From: an uncultured Arenicella sp.
Lineage (GTDB): Bacteria > Pseudomonadota > Gammaproteobacteria > Arenicellales > Arenicellaceae
Length of the DNA stretch: 64,000 bases
Direction: 5' to 3'
NCBI GenBank assembly: GCA_937974565.1
Contig: CALJWL010000054.1
Location: 1 to 64,000, forward strand
Shown piece after piece: positions 56,261 to 64,000 of the stretch (its first letter is position 1; every line of letters starts with the position of its first letter). A model generated the notes under the pieces. That model did not search any database and was not told the origin of the DNA. It saw only the letters and a program-made list of their open reading frames with translations. The translations under genes and the position numbers were made by a program.

Positions 56261-56599
56261 TTATTTTGATGATAATATATTGAGCCAGTATGCAGCGACT
56301 TCTTGTGCTTCAGTTACAGATTGTTGTGCATCGAGACTACAAGCATTATAAGGCTCATCTTCGGCTATTTCTCTTGAAGTTTGGCGGACCATAGATAGAA
56401 ACGTAGAATTTAATCTGGCTGAGACAGCTTGATGTAATTGCTCGAATGATTGCTCAAGTTCGTTTCCTTCACGCTCAGAAAGGATTAAGCATTTTTTATT
56501 GATTTCGACTCCAGCGGCAACACCTGCATAAACTTCTATCAGTTCATCAGATGAGATGTGTTTTTTGGAACGGCTAAATAATTTTTTGAGAAAAATCAT
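56261..56599 (-). CDS. Uncharacterised 112-residue protein
   Basis: I do not recognise this protein. It begins with a basic stretch (MIFLKKLFSRSKKH) that is too short and too charged for a normal signal peptide, followed by a helical region (SSDELIEVYAGVAAGVEINKK; ELEQSFEQLHQAVSARLN) and ends in LNILSSK. Two Cys residues are present without a motif. It lies in the AT-rich stretch between the SRPBCC-like gene and a gene remnant, on the same strand as both, about 115 bases from the former. Confidence 0.6.
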   Translation of the reverse strand: MIFLKKLFSRSKKHISSDELIEVYAGVAAGVEINKKCLILSEREGNELEQSFEQLHQAVSARLNSTFLSMVRQTSREIAEDEPYNACSLDAQQSVTEAQEVAAYWLNILSSK

Positions 56600-56628
56600 A
56601 AAAAATATTGTTTGGAATTTGAAATTTA

Positions 56629-56868
56629 TTAACTACTTGACCACAAGCCTTCATGATTTATCACGCCTGACGAACGAACAATGTAGCCCTCAAAAGCGTT
56701 AGGTGGTAGCAAGATTGATAGCCCACGAATAACAGCCTGATCACCGTCGGTTATTTCCAAGCTGCTTCTTGAGTCATTGGTATCAATAACATCATCTTCT
56801 ATGTATAGACCACAGTCTATAGAGACGCGGCTAATACTAACTATTTTTTCAAACGCCCTAGCCCTTGT
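56629..56868 (-). pseudogene. 3' remnant of an unidentified gene
   Basis: Reading the minus strand, an open frame of 79 codons leads to a TAA stop at 56629-56631. It begins right after a stop codon at 56869-56871 and has no ATG, GTG or usable TTG near its beginning. The translated text (for example LEITDGDQAVIRGLSILLPP and GYIVRSSGVINHEGLW) looks like normal protein, not a random frame. An adjacent frame further upstream (ATG near 57000) ends at a TAG close to the junction, so a frameshift near the T run at 56844-56849 is possible. No family is recognised. Confidence 0.35.
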
Positions 56869-57626
56869 TTATAGACGGTTTTTTGAGTAATTCAAATAAC
56901 GAGCAAAAACCGTTTTCGGGCCCATTCTGAGATCTGTTTGGCAAACAAGGTATTAGAAACCAATGAGGTAATATATGGCTCACAGTCATCGCGCTTACTG
57001 ATGTTGGCAAAAAGCGCTAACGTGGCGATTTTCTAAACTGAACTGAGATATGCAATGAATAAAGTGTTCATCATTGTAGGTAAACGCGGTATTTCTGGCT
57101 CATTGGCAAGTGATTTTGCGATTTGGGCCATTTGAGATTTGATTGTGTCAATTTTTGGGGTGCTATTGAGCTTTTTCTGGCTGCGAGTTATCAATATGTG
57201 TTGTATGGTATGGAGCTTCGGGCTGACTTCTCTCAAATAAGCGTATGTGCATACAGAAAAGTCGCAGGCAGAGTGCATCATTCAGCAGAACAAGAACACA
57301 TTACGCGCGCTGTCAACACACCGAAAACACATTGAAAAATGGTTGCCAACAGCATCATTATTAAACAGTAACTTGGCTTGCGATACTGAGTTACTGTTTG
57401 AGGCCGTATTGGGTTTTACGCTGTGTGGGTTATCATTTCGCAATAGCATGTACCGAATTCGGTTGAGTTTTTAAGGCCCTTTGAATCATTAACAGTGAGT
57501 CAGGTTTGTGCATGATACTGAGCGTGATTGGCAGAAAAACTCGGCTTTTAATACTAACGGCAAGCACATTTACAGAATGTTTCGTGAGTGTGGCGGCCCA
57601 CAATAAAAATATTAGAAATTAGAACA
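56869..57626. other. AT-rich region without convincing genes
   Basis: About 760 bases. Several short frames occur: a GTG-started plus-strand frame at 57247-57474 (75 codons, protein-like ending LFEAVLGFTLCGLSF) and overlapping frames at 57033-57281 and 57123-57335. None has a ribosome site and a family match together, so I call none of them. It looks like decayed or acquired DNA. Confidence 0.45.
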
Positions 57627-58394
57627 ATGGCAGAATTAGTAGAATTAACCCCGCAAGCGCACGGTGACTTAAAAGTGGATACCCAGGCGGCTATCGAAGT
57701 AGCAAAACGAACTCATATTATGAGTCTTCGGGTGACCGAAATCAGTCGCGCGGCTTGCGAAGTTCCGGTGTTCTTAACCCAATCAAGCGAAGGCGGTGAC
57801 TGGTTAATATCGTCAATTACTTCCTTAGAAGTTGAGAAAAGCTTATTGGTCAGGGATGACAAGTGGCAAGGCCTTTATCAGCCTACAACGATGCTAACTT
57901 ATCCATTCTTTTTGATGCGTCACCCAACTGAGGAGAAGCAGTACACCATTGGCATTGATCCCGAACACAAAGCGTTCTCTAAAGAAACCGGTGAGCCGTT
58001 GTTTGAAGACAGTGAAAAAGCCGGCCCACTGTTGTCGCGTGTCACGGCCACTTTGCAAGAAGATATGCGTAACGATATTCATACGTATCAGTTTTGTAAG
58101 CACATAAACGAACTGGGTTTGATTCGTTCTATTGATGTGATGGTCACTTACGAAGGCGGTAAGGTAAATACGCTTAAAGGTTTAAACACCATTGATGAAG
58201 CCAAATTGACTGAACTTAGTGAAGACCAGTTCAAAGAGTTGCGAGAAAAGAACTATTTGGCACCACTATACTCGTTGTTGGTTTCCTTGTATCAACTTAA
58301 CCATTTGATCCGTTTGCATAACGATCACAGTGGCACAGAGCGTATTGTTCAAGTGACGATGGGCCTTGAGAAAGATGAGAACGAAGCGACATAG
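57627..58394 (+). CDS. SapC family protein
   Basis: 255 residues from the ATG at 57627 (MAELVELTPQAHGDLKV); the open frame starts 13 codons earlier without support. The pattern matches the SapC family: HIMSLRVTEISRAACEVPVFL, WQGLYQPTTMLTYPFFLM, YTIGIDPEHKAFS and a helical C-terminal half with LAPLYSLLVSLYQLNHLIRLHN. SapC was named from S-layer loci, but homologues are widespread in marine Proteobacteria and often lie near TonB-dependent receptor genes. No signal peptide is evident. Its function is not established. A TonB-dependent receptor lies about 2 kb away. Confidence 0.88.
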   Translation: MAELVELTPQAHGDLKVDTQAAIEVAKRTHIMSLRVTEISRAACEVPVFLTQSSEGGDWLISSITSLEVEKSLLVRDDKWQGLYQPTTMLTYPFFLMRHPTEEKQYTIGIDPEHKAFSKETGEPLFEDSEKAGPLLSRVTATLQEDMRNDIHTYQFCKHINELGLIRSIDVMVTYEGGKVNTLKGLNTIDEAKLTELSEDQFKELREKNYLAPLYSLLVSLYQLNHLIRLHNDHSGTERIVQVTMGLEKDENEAT

Positions 58395-58420
58395 ACAGAG
58401 TTAAAATTTCGTCCTAAACC

Positions 58421-58451
58421 AAAAAACGGTGAGCTTAACTCACCGTTTTTT
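58421..58451. terminator. Bidirectional terminator between SapC and mscS
   Basis: AAAAAACGGTGAG (58421-58433) pairs perfectly with CTCACCGTTTTTT (58439-58451) around a five-base loop. The A run before and T run after make it effective for both the sapC-like gene and the convergent mscS-like gene. Confidence 0.92.
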
Positions 58452-58494
58452 GATTGGTTTCGTTACAGACGAAACCGCTAAACTGTTTCTTAAA

Positions 58495-59310
58495 TCAGTG
58501 GTTATAGATATGTACATCTCGTTGCGGATAAGGAATGCCGATATTAGCGTCATCCAAAGCCACTTTTATTATTTCTAATAACTCGAGTGTTGCGGCTGGG
58601 TGGTCCGATGCTTTGACCCATGGTCGTACTGTCAAGTTAACGCTGTTGTCAGCAAGTTCGGTTACTCCAACGCTGGGGGCTGGTGACTCGAGAACATGGT
58701 CCGATTTAGCGATGGCTTTGAGTATCACGTCACGAGCTTCTTGAATGTTGGCGTTATAAGAAATGCCCACGCTTAGGTCCATGCGGCGATCGCCTGCCTC
58801 TGTGTAGTTAATAATGGGGCCATCGAGAGCTTGTCCATTGGGGATAATGATTTTTGTTAGATCTGGAAGGCGAAGCGTTGTGGTGAAAATATCCACTTCT
58901 TCAACTTTGCCGGTCAAACCGGCGACCTCGGCGACATCACCAACATTGTAAGGTCTAAATATAATGGCCATGACACCGGCGGCGAAATTGGCCAGTGAGC
59001 CTTGCAGTGCTAAGCCCACCGCTAGGCCTGCCGCGCCTAAGATAGCGACCAATGATGCCGTTTGCACACCCAGTTGTGAGATCGAGGCAATTACCACAAA
59101 AGTTAGCATTAATGCATACGCAATGTTGGTAACAAACTTGGCTAACATGGGGTCTGTGCCAGAGCGCTCCATGCCTTTGCCGACCCCTTTGGCGATAAGG
59201 TTGACAATAAACTTACCGATTAAAAATATAATCAGTGCTTTAAGGAAGTTAACCCCGTACACCATTGCGTTGTCTATGATGATGGGAATATAAGTTTGAA
59301 TTTGTTCCAT
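58495..59310 (-). CDS. mscS: Small-conductance mechanosensitive channel MscS
   Basis: 271 residues from the ATG at 59310 (MEQIQTYIPIII), which has a GGAGA ribosome site; the open frame extends far upstream, overlapping the hydrolase remnant, but that part is not MscS-like. There are three membrane segments, the third being the Gly/Ala-rich pore helix (ASLVAILGAAGLAVGLALQGSLANFAAGV). The beta domain follows with the RPYNVGDVAEV motif and the carboxy-terminal vestibule. It opens when membrane tension rises and protects against hypo-osmotic shock. E. coli MscS is 286 residues. Confidence 0.94.
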   Translation of the reverse strand: MEQIQTYIPIIIDNAMVYGVNFLKALIIFLIGKFIVNLIAKGVGKGMERSGTDPMLAKFVTNIAYALMLTFVVIASISQLGVQTASLVAILGAAGLAVGLALQGSLANFAAGVMAIIFRPYNVGDVAEVAGLTGKVEEVDIFTTTLRLPDLTKIIIPNGQALDGPIINYTEAGDRRMDLSVGISYNANIQEARDVILKAIAKSDHVLESPAPSVGVTELADNSVNLTVRPWVKASDHPAATLELLEIIKVALDDANIGIPYPQRDVHIYNH

Positions 59311-59431
59311 ACTGTCTCCTGTGGTCAGTGTTTTGTTAAAATTGATGCCGACAAATCTTAAACAGATTGCCGCGATATAAATAAAAAGTTTTGTAAATTT
59401 AAGCTCTTTTTGCCGCCAGTACTGGGTTTGT

Positions 59432-59857
59432 TTACGAACGTTTGCCTTTGTAAAACTTGATTCCGGTTCCAAATCTATTTTTAAAGCCTGGCCATGGTTC
59501 AGTAAAAGTTCCGTCTTTTTGTTTTTTTTGCGTGATGTCTTCGCGCATAGGCAGCATCTGGCAAGCGCCTTTGATGGTTTTAACGTAGCAGTTTAAAAAA
59601 GCCAAGATCATATGTTGATTAATGCGATTTAATACTTCGCTGTTCCAGGCTGGCTCGAAAAAGTGCCCAAGCGATAGATCATCACCGTAGGCGACCTTGG
59701 GAGCTGGGTGAGGGACAATATTATGTCTGGCGGCTTGGCAAACCATTATGTAGTTGTGCGGCGTGTTGATCTGAGTAAAAAGCTTTTTAACGCCATTGTC
59801 GTAACCAGAAGGTTGATTCGTATAAAGTTGTTCGGGCTTAAGGTGGGTGTGATCCAT
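59432..59857 (-). pseudogene. C-terminal remnant of a dienelactone-hydrolase-like alpha/beta hydrolase
   Basis: 141 codons with an ATG at 59857. The sequence fits only the last third of family members of about 400 residues: YDNGVKKLFTQ, YIMVCQAARHNIVPHPAP, GHFFEPAWN (catalytic His region), INQHMILAFLNCYVK and GFKNRFGTGIKFY. The nucleophile elbow and the first ~250 residues are absent and no coding trace of them is seen before the TonB receptor gene. It is therefore probably a deletion remnant, although the piece retains a start codon. A functional small protein cannot be excluded. Confidence 0.65.
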
Positions 59858-60251
59858 TGCTAATGAGTTCTTTCATCCTTGGTTAACGTTGGTAAAATAG
59901 TAGCAAAGAATGTTGTAATAAAGAAGAGTACGCAATGATGTCTGTTCATAACGACCTACTCACAAATACAAAAATTGCTTGAGCATGTTTGGCGGCAGAG
60001 TGGCTTTTGGATGGCATATAGTCACCTTGATTGAACGGCTTTTGAAGCTCGGAGAAAACCCAAATTCGACTAAATTAGCGGCGTATGGGTTCTTGCCTTT
60101 CTCAGGGTAACACTGATTTGTTCAGCAAAGCGCGATTGAAGTCATGGTGATGAACATCAATTAATGAGGGCCTTGGGTGAATGCGTCGATTGAGGCTCAC
60201 ATCAAAGGTGATATTCTTGCGATCGATAAATTTCACGTTGAATCATGCATT
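59858..60251. other. Non-coding region ahead of the TonB-dependent receptor gene
   Basis: About 394 bases. It contains a short plus-strand frame starting ATGATG at about 59936 (15 codons) without other support. The promoter of the receptor gene should be here; no Fur-like palindrome or riboswitch is apparent by eye. Confidence 0.4.
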
Positions 60252-62333
60252 ATGAACGCTGTTAAATCATTGTTGCCTGTGTTGTTGATAGTCACCTTGG
60301 TCGTTAATTGCCAAGTTGCACAGGCCGAAATCGAAACCGTTGTTGTGTCGGCCACCCGGACGGAACAGCCGTTGAATGAAGCACCCAGCAATATTACGGT
60401 AATAAGCGCATCGCAGATTGCGGTTACGCAGGCCGAGCATATTCAGCAACAGCTAAGCCAGGCTCCTGGTGTCAGTTTACAGCGTGGCGATGGGCAAGAA
60501 TCCTTACCCGGTATTCGCAGTGCTGTTCTTACTGGCGCGGGCGCGTGTGGCAATGTATTGATTATGGAAGAGGGATTACCGGTGCGCGGGCCTGCCTTTT
60601 GTAATGTCAATGAGTTATTTGATACTCACTTCGAACAAGCCGCTCAGATTGAAGTGACCCGTGGACCCAGCACTTCATTTTATGGTTCCAATAGCCTTAC
60701 CGGCAGCGTTAACATCAGCCTTCCTTTGGTTGGTAAAGACTTTGTTGCTTTGGAGGTGGGCGAAGAATCCTATCGACGAGCGAAAGGCGCTTTCTCTTAC
60801 GGTGATAGCGGCCACAATGAGTTTGCTCAAGGTCGATTTTATGTCACCATTACTGACACCAATTCGTTTCGCGAAAATGCTGATTATCAGCAGCACAAGA
60901 TAAGTTGGCGTCATCAACAAGAACTGGGGTCTTGGCGAGTGAACGCCGGTTTTACCGCGACCCAACTTGATCAAGAGACAGCCGGGTTTATTGTTGGCTT
61001 AGACAGTTATTTGGATGAAACATTGGCGCGTGAAAATCCAAATCCTGAAGCGTTTAGAGACACCGATTCGTTTCGAGCTTGGGCGCGTTTTAACACCGAA
61101 ACCCGCAGCGGTAAGACACTGCAAATTACGCCCTACGTTCGTGCCACTGAGATGGACTTTCTGTTGCATTTTTTACCGGGTGACCCTTTAGAACAAAACA
61201 GCCAACAAGGGTTTGGTTGGCAGTCTTCGTTGCGAGGTGAGTTAAATCAAAATGTGAACTGGGCCATCGGTTTGGATGCTGATTTTTCAGAAGGTGAGCT
61301 ACGGCAAAGCCAGGCGGAACCCACTCGGGGTTCGGCATTCTTACAAGCAACCATTCCCACAGGTGTACACTACGATTATCAAGTTGATTCAGAGCAGCTA
61401 GGCCTGTTTGGAAATTTGGATTGGCAAATAAACGATGCTCTGAGTTTGGTTGCGGGCGCGCGCGCGGAACGTTTAGATTACGATTATAACAATCTCTCGC
61501 TCGATGGGCGTACTCGTGATGATGGCACTGAATGCGGTTTTGGCGGTTGTCGTTATAGTCGGCCTGCGGATCGAAGTGATTCGTTTTCAAATATCTCACC
61601 GAAATTGGAACTAAGATACACCGTGAATGACAAGCTTCGGCTATACGCCGCAGCGGCATCGTCTTTCCGTGCCCCCCAAGCTACCGAACTTTATCGGCTT
61701 CAACGCCAGCAACAAGTGGCGGACTTAGACAGTGTGCAGGCCGATAATGTGGAGTTTGGCTTGAATTATCGCAGCGATAAAACGCACATTTCTTTGAGTT
61801 TTTATCAGTTAGAGCAAAGTAACGTAATTATTCGTGATAGTAATTTTTTCAATGTGGACGGTAATGAGCTTGAGAGCCAAGGGCTTGAGTTCTCTATAAA
61901 GCACGCTGTTTCTAACTCACTTGAGTGGCGTGCTGCGGGTGCTATTGCGGAGCATGATTACGCCTCTGACCAATTCTCTGGCGGTGTGAATATCAACGGC
62001 AACGAAGTGGATACCGCGCCCACCAGTTTGATCAACACGGCCATTTCATGGCAAGTATTTGAAGGTCTCGAAGCCGAGCTGGAAATGCAGCATGTGGGTG
62101 CCTATTTTCTGGAGCCAGAAAATCTCAGAGAATACCCAGGTCACGAGGTCTTTAATTTGCGTGCCTCGTATCAAATCAGCCCACGCTTTTCAGCCACTGC
62201 ACGGTTAATTAATTTAACCGATAAACGCTTTGCAGAGCGAGCTGACTTTACTGGGTTTACCGCAGAGAGGTATTTCCCAGGGGCACCGAGAACCGCTTAT
62301 TTGGGTGTGCGTTATGAATTCGGTGCGCAGTAA
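60252..62333 (+). CDS. TonB-dependent outer-membrane receptor
   Basis: 693 residues from the ATG at 60252, which starts a normal signal peptide (MNAVKSLLPVLLIVTLVV, ending in AQA); an in-frame GTG at 60177 is less likely. The TonB box is ETVVVSATR. The plug domain has the ITVISASQI, LPGIRSAVL and IEVTRGPSTSFYGSNSLTGSVNI blocks. The barrel occupies about 180-693. A Cys pair in the plug (GACGNVL and PAFCNVNE) and another in an outer loop (TECGFGGCRY) may be disulphides. The chain ends YEFGAQ rather than in the usual terminal Phe or Trp. Substrate unknown. Confidence 0.93.
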   Translation: MNAVKSLLPVLLIVTLVVNCQVAQAEIETVVVSATRTEQPLNEAPSNITVISASQIAVTQAEHIQQQLSQAPGVSLQRGDGQESLPGIRSAVLTGAGACGNVLIMEEGLPVRGPAFCNVNELFDTHFEQAAQIEVTRGPSTSFYGSNSLTGSVNISLPLVGKDFVALEVGEESYRRAKGAFSYGDSGHNEFAQGRFYVTITDTNSFRENADYQQHKISWRHQQELGSWRVNAGFTATQLDQETAGFIVGLDSYLDETLARENPNPEAFRDTDSFRAWARFNTETRSGKTLQITPYVRATEMDFLLHFLPGDPLEQNSQQGFGWQSSLRGELNQNVNWAIGLDADFSEGELRQSQAEPTRGSAFLQATIPTGVHYDYQVDSEQLGLFGNLDWQINDALSLVAGARAERLDYDYNNLSLDGRTRDDGTECGFGGCRYSRPADRSDSFSNISPKLELRYTVNDKLRLYAAAASSFRAPQATELYRLQRQQQVADLDSVQADNVEFGLNYRSDKTHISLSFYQLEQSNVIIRDSNFFNVDGNELESQGLEFSIKHAVSNSLEWRAAGAIAEHDYASDQFSGGVNINGNEVDTAPTSLINTAISWQVFEGLEAELEMQHVGAYFLEPENLREYPGHEVFNLRASYQISPRFSATARLINLTDKRFAERADFTGFTAERYFPGAPRTAYLGVRYEFGAQ

Positions 62334-62394
62334 CGTTTATGACTATTCGCTGTTGCTGGGAAATGGCGGCTGGCGATGACGTGAAAATAACCCC

Positions 62395-63312
62395 TTAGAG
62401 TGCGTTCATTTTACGAGTTCGTCGTTGATCACGCCGCTGCTTAATTTTATCCATTGGCGTAAGCACAATGGCATTACCAATAATTACCAAAGCAAACCCA
62501 ATGAAAACATTGGCGCTCCACGTGAATTCTTCAAAAAGACTGCTGAGTATGACGGCGACAACTGGAAACAGCACGATTGCATAACTGGCTTTTTCCGGTC
62601 CCATGTCATTGAGAAGTACGTAATAGGTGGCGAACGCAATGACGGTGCCGAACACCGCTAAGTAGATCAGGGATAATGTGTAAGCCGGTTCCCAAGAAGC
62701 ACTGAAGCTTGACCCTGTTGTCACTACCACCAAGGCCAACATCAAAGCGCCATAAAGCATGCCCCAAGCGTTCACCGCAAAAATATTCATGCCTTTGCGT
62801 GAATTGCGCACACTTGCCATATTGCCCAGCGATGCTAATAAAGCTCCACTCATTACCAGCGTCAAACCTAACAGAGAGTTGCCGTCACTGGCATTTAAGT
62901 CGTTCCAAAATAAGGCTAAGAGGCCAAACAAACCTAATATGGCCCCAATATAAACTCGCACACTGATGTGCGTAGAGAAGAACAGTCGGGCATTAATAAT
63001 ATTCATGATCAACATGGTGGAAAAGGCGATGCTGGTCATGGCCGAGGTTAGGTACTCTTGCGATAAATAAATCAGCACGTAGTTCATGCTGAAATTAAAC
63101 AGGGCTAAAATAAATATAAAAATATGATCACGGCTAGAAAAAGCCATCGGAACTTTGGCGATTAGGCAATAAGCCCACATGATCACGGCGGCGATAACAA
63201 ACCGATAGAATACCGAGGTCAATACCGCCGCCTCGCCAAGCTGAAACTCAATGGCCAACCAAGTTGAGCCCCAAATCACAACAGTGGCAATATACAACAC
63301 AAGGTTTTTCAC
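62395..63312 (-). CDS. EamA-family (DMT) transporter
   Basis: 305 residues with ten hydrophobic segments arranged as two EamA repeats. The first segment has VIWGSTWLAIEFQLG, typical of the family; the second repeat begins near LVMSGALLASLGNMAS. The tail is basic (KIKQRRDQRRTRK). It is an inner-membrane exporter or importer of small metabolites such as amino acids; the substrate is not determined. It is divergent from a MocR-type regulator, which probably controls it, by analogy with similar pairs. Confidence 0.92.
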   Translation of the reverse strand: MKNLVLYIATVVIWGSTWLAIEFQLGEAAVLTSVFYRFVIAAVIMWAYCLIAKVPMAFSSRDHIFIFILALFNFSMNYVLIYLSQEYLTSAMTSIAFSTMLIMNIINARLFFSTHISVRVYIGAILGLFGLLALFWNDLNASDGNSLLGLTLVMSGALLASLGNMASVRNSRKGMNIFAVNAWGMLYGALMLALVVVTTGSSFSASWEPAYTLSLIYLAVFGTVIAFATYYVLLNDMGPEKASYAIVLFPVVAVILSSLFEEFTWSANVFIGFALVIIGNAIVLTPMDKIKQRRDQRRTRKMNAL

Positions 63313-63464
63313 GATAGGCTTCTCAAAAACGGTGATCTTTATAATACGTGTATCCAGTTTAAGGTTTAACTGTTTACATAACAGATACAGATATTGTTAA
63401 ATGTAACATGCACAGATAGGTGGTTTTCCAAAGAGTCACGTGCCTTAACCGATCCGAGATTATT
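63313..63464. promoter_or_regulatory. Divergent promoter region of the EamA transporter and MocR regulator
   Basis: Two short inverted repeats are present: CTGTT-TACAT-AACAG (63370-63384) and TGTTA-AATG-TAACA (63395-63408). They share a TGTTA/TAACA core and are spaced by about 23 bases, so they could be binding sites for the MocR-type protein. The -35/-10 elements cannot be assigned clearly. Confidence 0.4.
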
Positions 63465-64000
63465 ATGTCAATTTCCATACAACGTGAGAGCGGTGAATAT
63501 CTTTATCACCAAGTGGTTTCGATGGTATTAGAAATGCAACGCTCAGGTTCACTTCGCGCGGGTGATAAACTTCCTTCGTTGCGCGGGTTGAGTACCAAAC
63601 TGGACGTCAGTGTACCCACCGTAAGGCAGGCTTATATTGAACTGGAGCGCCAAGGCGTGATCTCTGCGAGACCTAAGTCGGGTTATTTTCTTAAAGCTAA
63701 AATTTTAGAAGTTGCGGCCCCCAAAAAAGCCCGTCCGCCTTGTAAACCAAAGCTGGTCGAGAGGCAAAGTTTGATTGAAGACGTATTTGATGCTATCCAC
63801 GCGCCAGGCTTTATTCCTTTCGGCGTTGCTAACCCTTCAGCGGCGTATTCATCGGATAAAGCATTGGCCAGAGCCATGCGCAGAGTGTTATCTCGTGCCG
63901 GTGCGAAAGCGGTTGAGTGTGGGCCTATCGATGGTTTCTTCCCGTTGAAAAGGCAGTTGGCACTTCGTTACATTGATTGTGGAATGCAGGTTGACCCTGA
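63465..64000 (+). CDS. MocR-type GntR-family regulator with aminotransferase domain (partial)
   Basis: The first 178 codons are visible; the gene runs off the window. The N-terminal winged helix is of GntR type: EYLYHQVVSMVLEMQRSGSL, AGDKLPSLRGLS, VSVPTVRQAYIELERQGVI and ARPKSGYFL. After a basic, Pro/Lys-rich linker the start of a fold-type I aminotransferase region appears (FGVANPSAAYSSDKALARAMRRVL). MocR proteins use PLP or its adducts as effectors and commonly regulate a divergent gene. The likely target is the EamA transporter. The PLP-binding lysine lies outside the window. Confidence 0.9.
   Translation, partial: MSISIQRESGEYLYHQVVSMVLEMQRSGSLRAGDKLPSLRGLSTKLDVSVPTVRQAYIELERQGVISARPKSGYFLKAKILEVAAPKKARPPCKPKLVERQSLIEDVFDAIHAPGFIPFGVANPSAAYSSDKALARAMRRVLSRAGAKAVECGPIDGFFPLKRQLALRYIDCGMQVDP

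Noticed and set aside
57033-57474. Overlapping short frames on both strands at 57.0-57.5 kb
   Set aside because: They overlap each other, lack ribosome sites and show no family pattern; the GTG-started frame at 57247 is the only one slightly protein-like.
59311-59472. 54-residue N-terminal extension of MscS
   Set aside because: The extension overlaps the hydrolase remnant, is not MscS-like, and the ATG at 59310 has a good ribosome site.

Overview
The window is a well-packed chromosomal segment of a gammaproteobacterium, by eye of intermediate GC content. The evidence is the combination of a def-fmt-rsmB-DUF4390-ntrYX-trkA-trkH block, lysM-dprA-smg-topA, mrcA divergent from pilMNOPQ-aroK, gltBD, hemE, and a tesA-type esterase divergent from a YbbAP-type ABC pair. 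Secretin and TonB-dependent receptor genes show a Gram-negative envelope. The sequence alone does not fix the genus.

Layout. Positions 1-190 hold the 3' end of an IS200/IS605-type element with three small hairpins. A DUF2853 gene and a strong terminator follow. From 11029 down to 1005, eight genes run on the minus strand as one probable operon: peptide deformylase, Met-tRNA formyltransferase, 16S rRNA methyltransferase RsmB, a DUF4390 protein, the NtrY/NtrX two-component pair and the TrkA/TrkH potassium uptake proteins. From 11682 to 17863 the plus strand has a secreted LysM protein, dprA, smg and topA. mrcA (PBP1A) is divergent from pilMNOPQ, the alignment complex and secretin of a type IV pilus. 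aroK comes next without aroB, then a 720-base non-coding gap and gltBD.

Region 33.7-48 kb holds hemE, a small CX5R phosphatase, a glutathione transferase, the esterase/ABC locus, a DUF1415 protein, an amino-acid permease, a YceI-like lipoprotein, an S1/P1 nuclease, an ABC-2 exporter pair and an exported S33 peptidase. From 48.3 kb come tex, a tandem DsbA/HCCA-isomerase-fold protein, a secreted acidic beta-helix protein built on an exact 27-residue period, a DusC-like tRNA dihydrouridine synthase and a MOSC protein. An AT-rich stretch (55.6-57.6 kb) with two uncharacterised genes and a gene remnant follows. The last part has a SapC-family gene, an MscS channel, a truncated alpha/beta hydrolase remnant, a TonB-dependent receptor, an EamA transporter and a divergent MocR-type regulator that runs off the window end.

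Most of the window is core genome and I found no complete new defence, CRISPR or secondary-metabolite system. The items most worth a second look are: an NtrX-type regulator with an altered Walker B Asp (Asn239) and no recognisable GAFTGA loop; the 27-residue beta-helix repeat protein beside the tandem thioredoxin-fold protein; perfect inverted repeats over the def promoter and in front of topA; the loss of aroB from the pil-aro cluster; and the degenerate AT-rich patch near 56-57.6 kb. No tRNA, rRNA or CRISPR array was seen.
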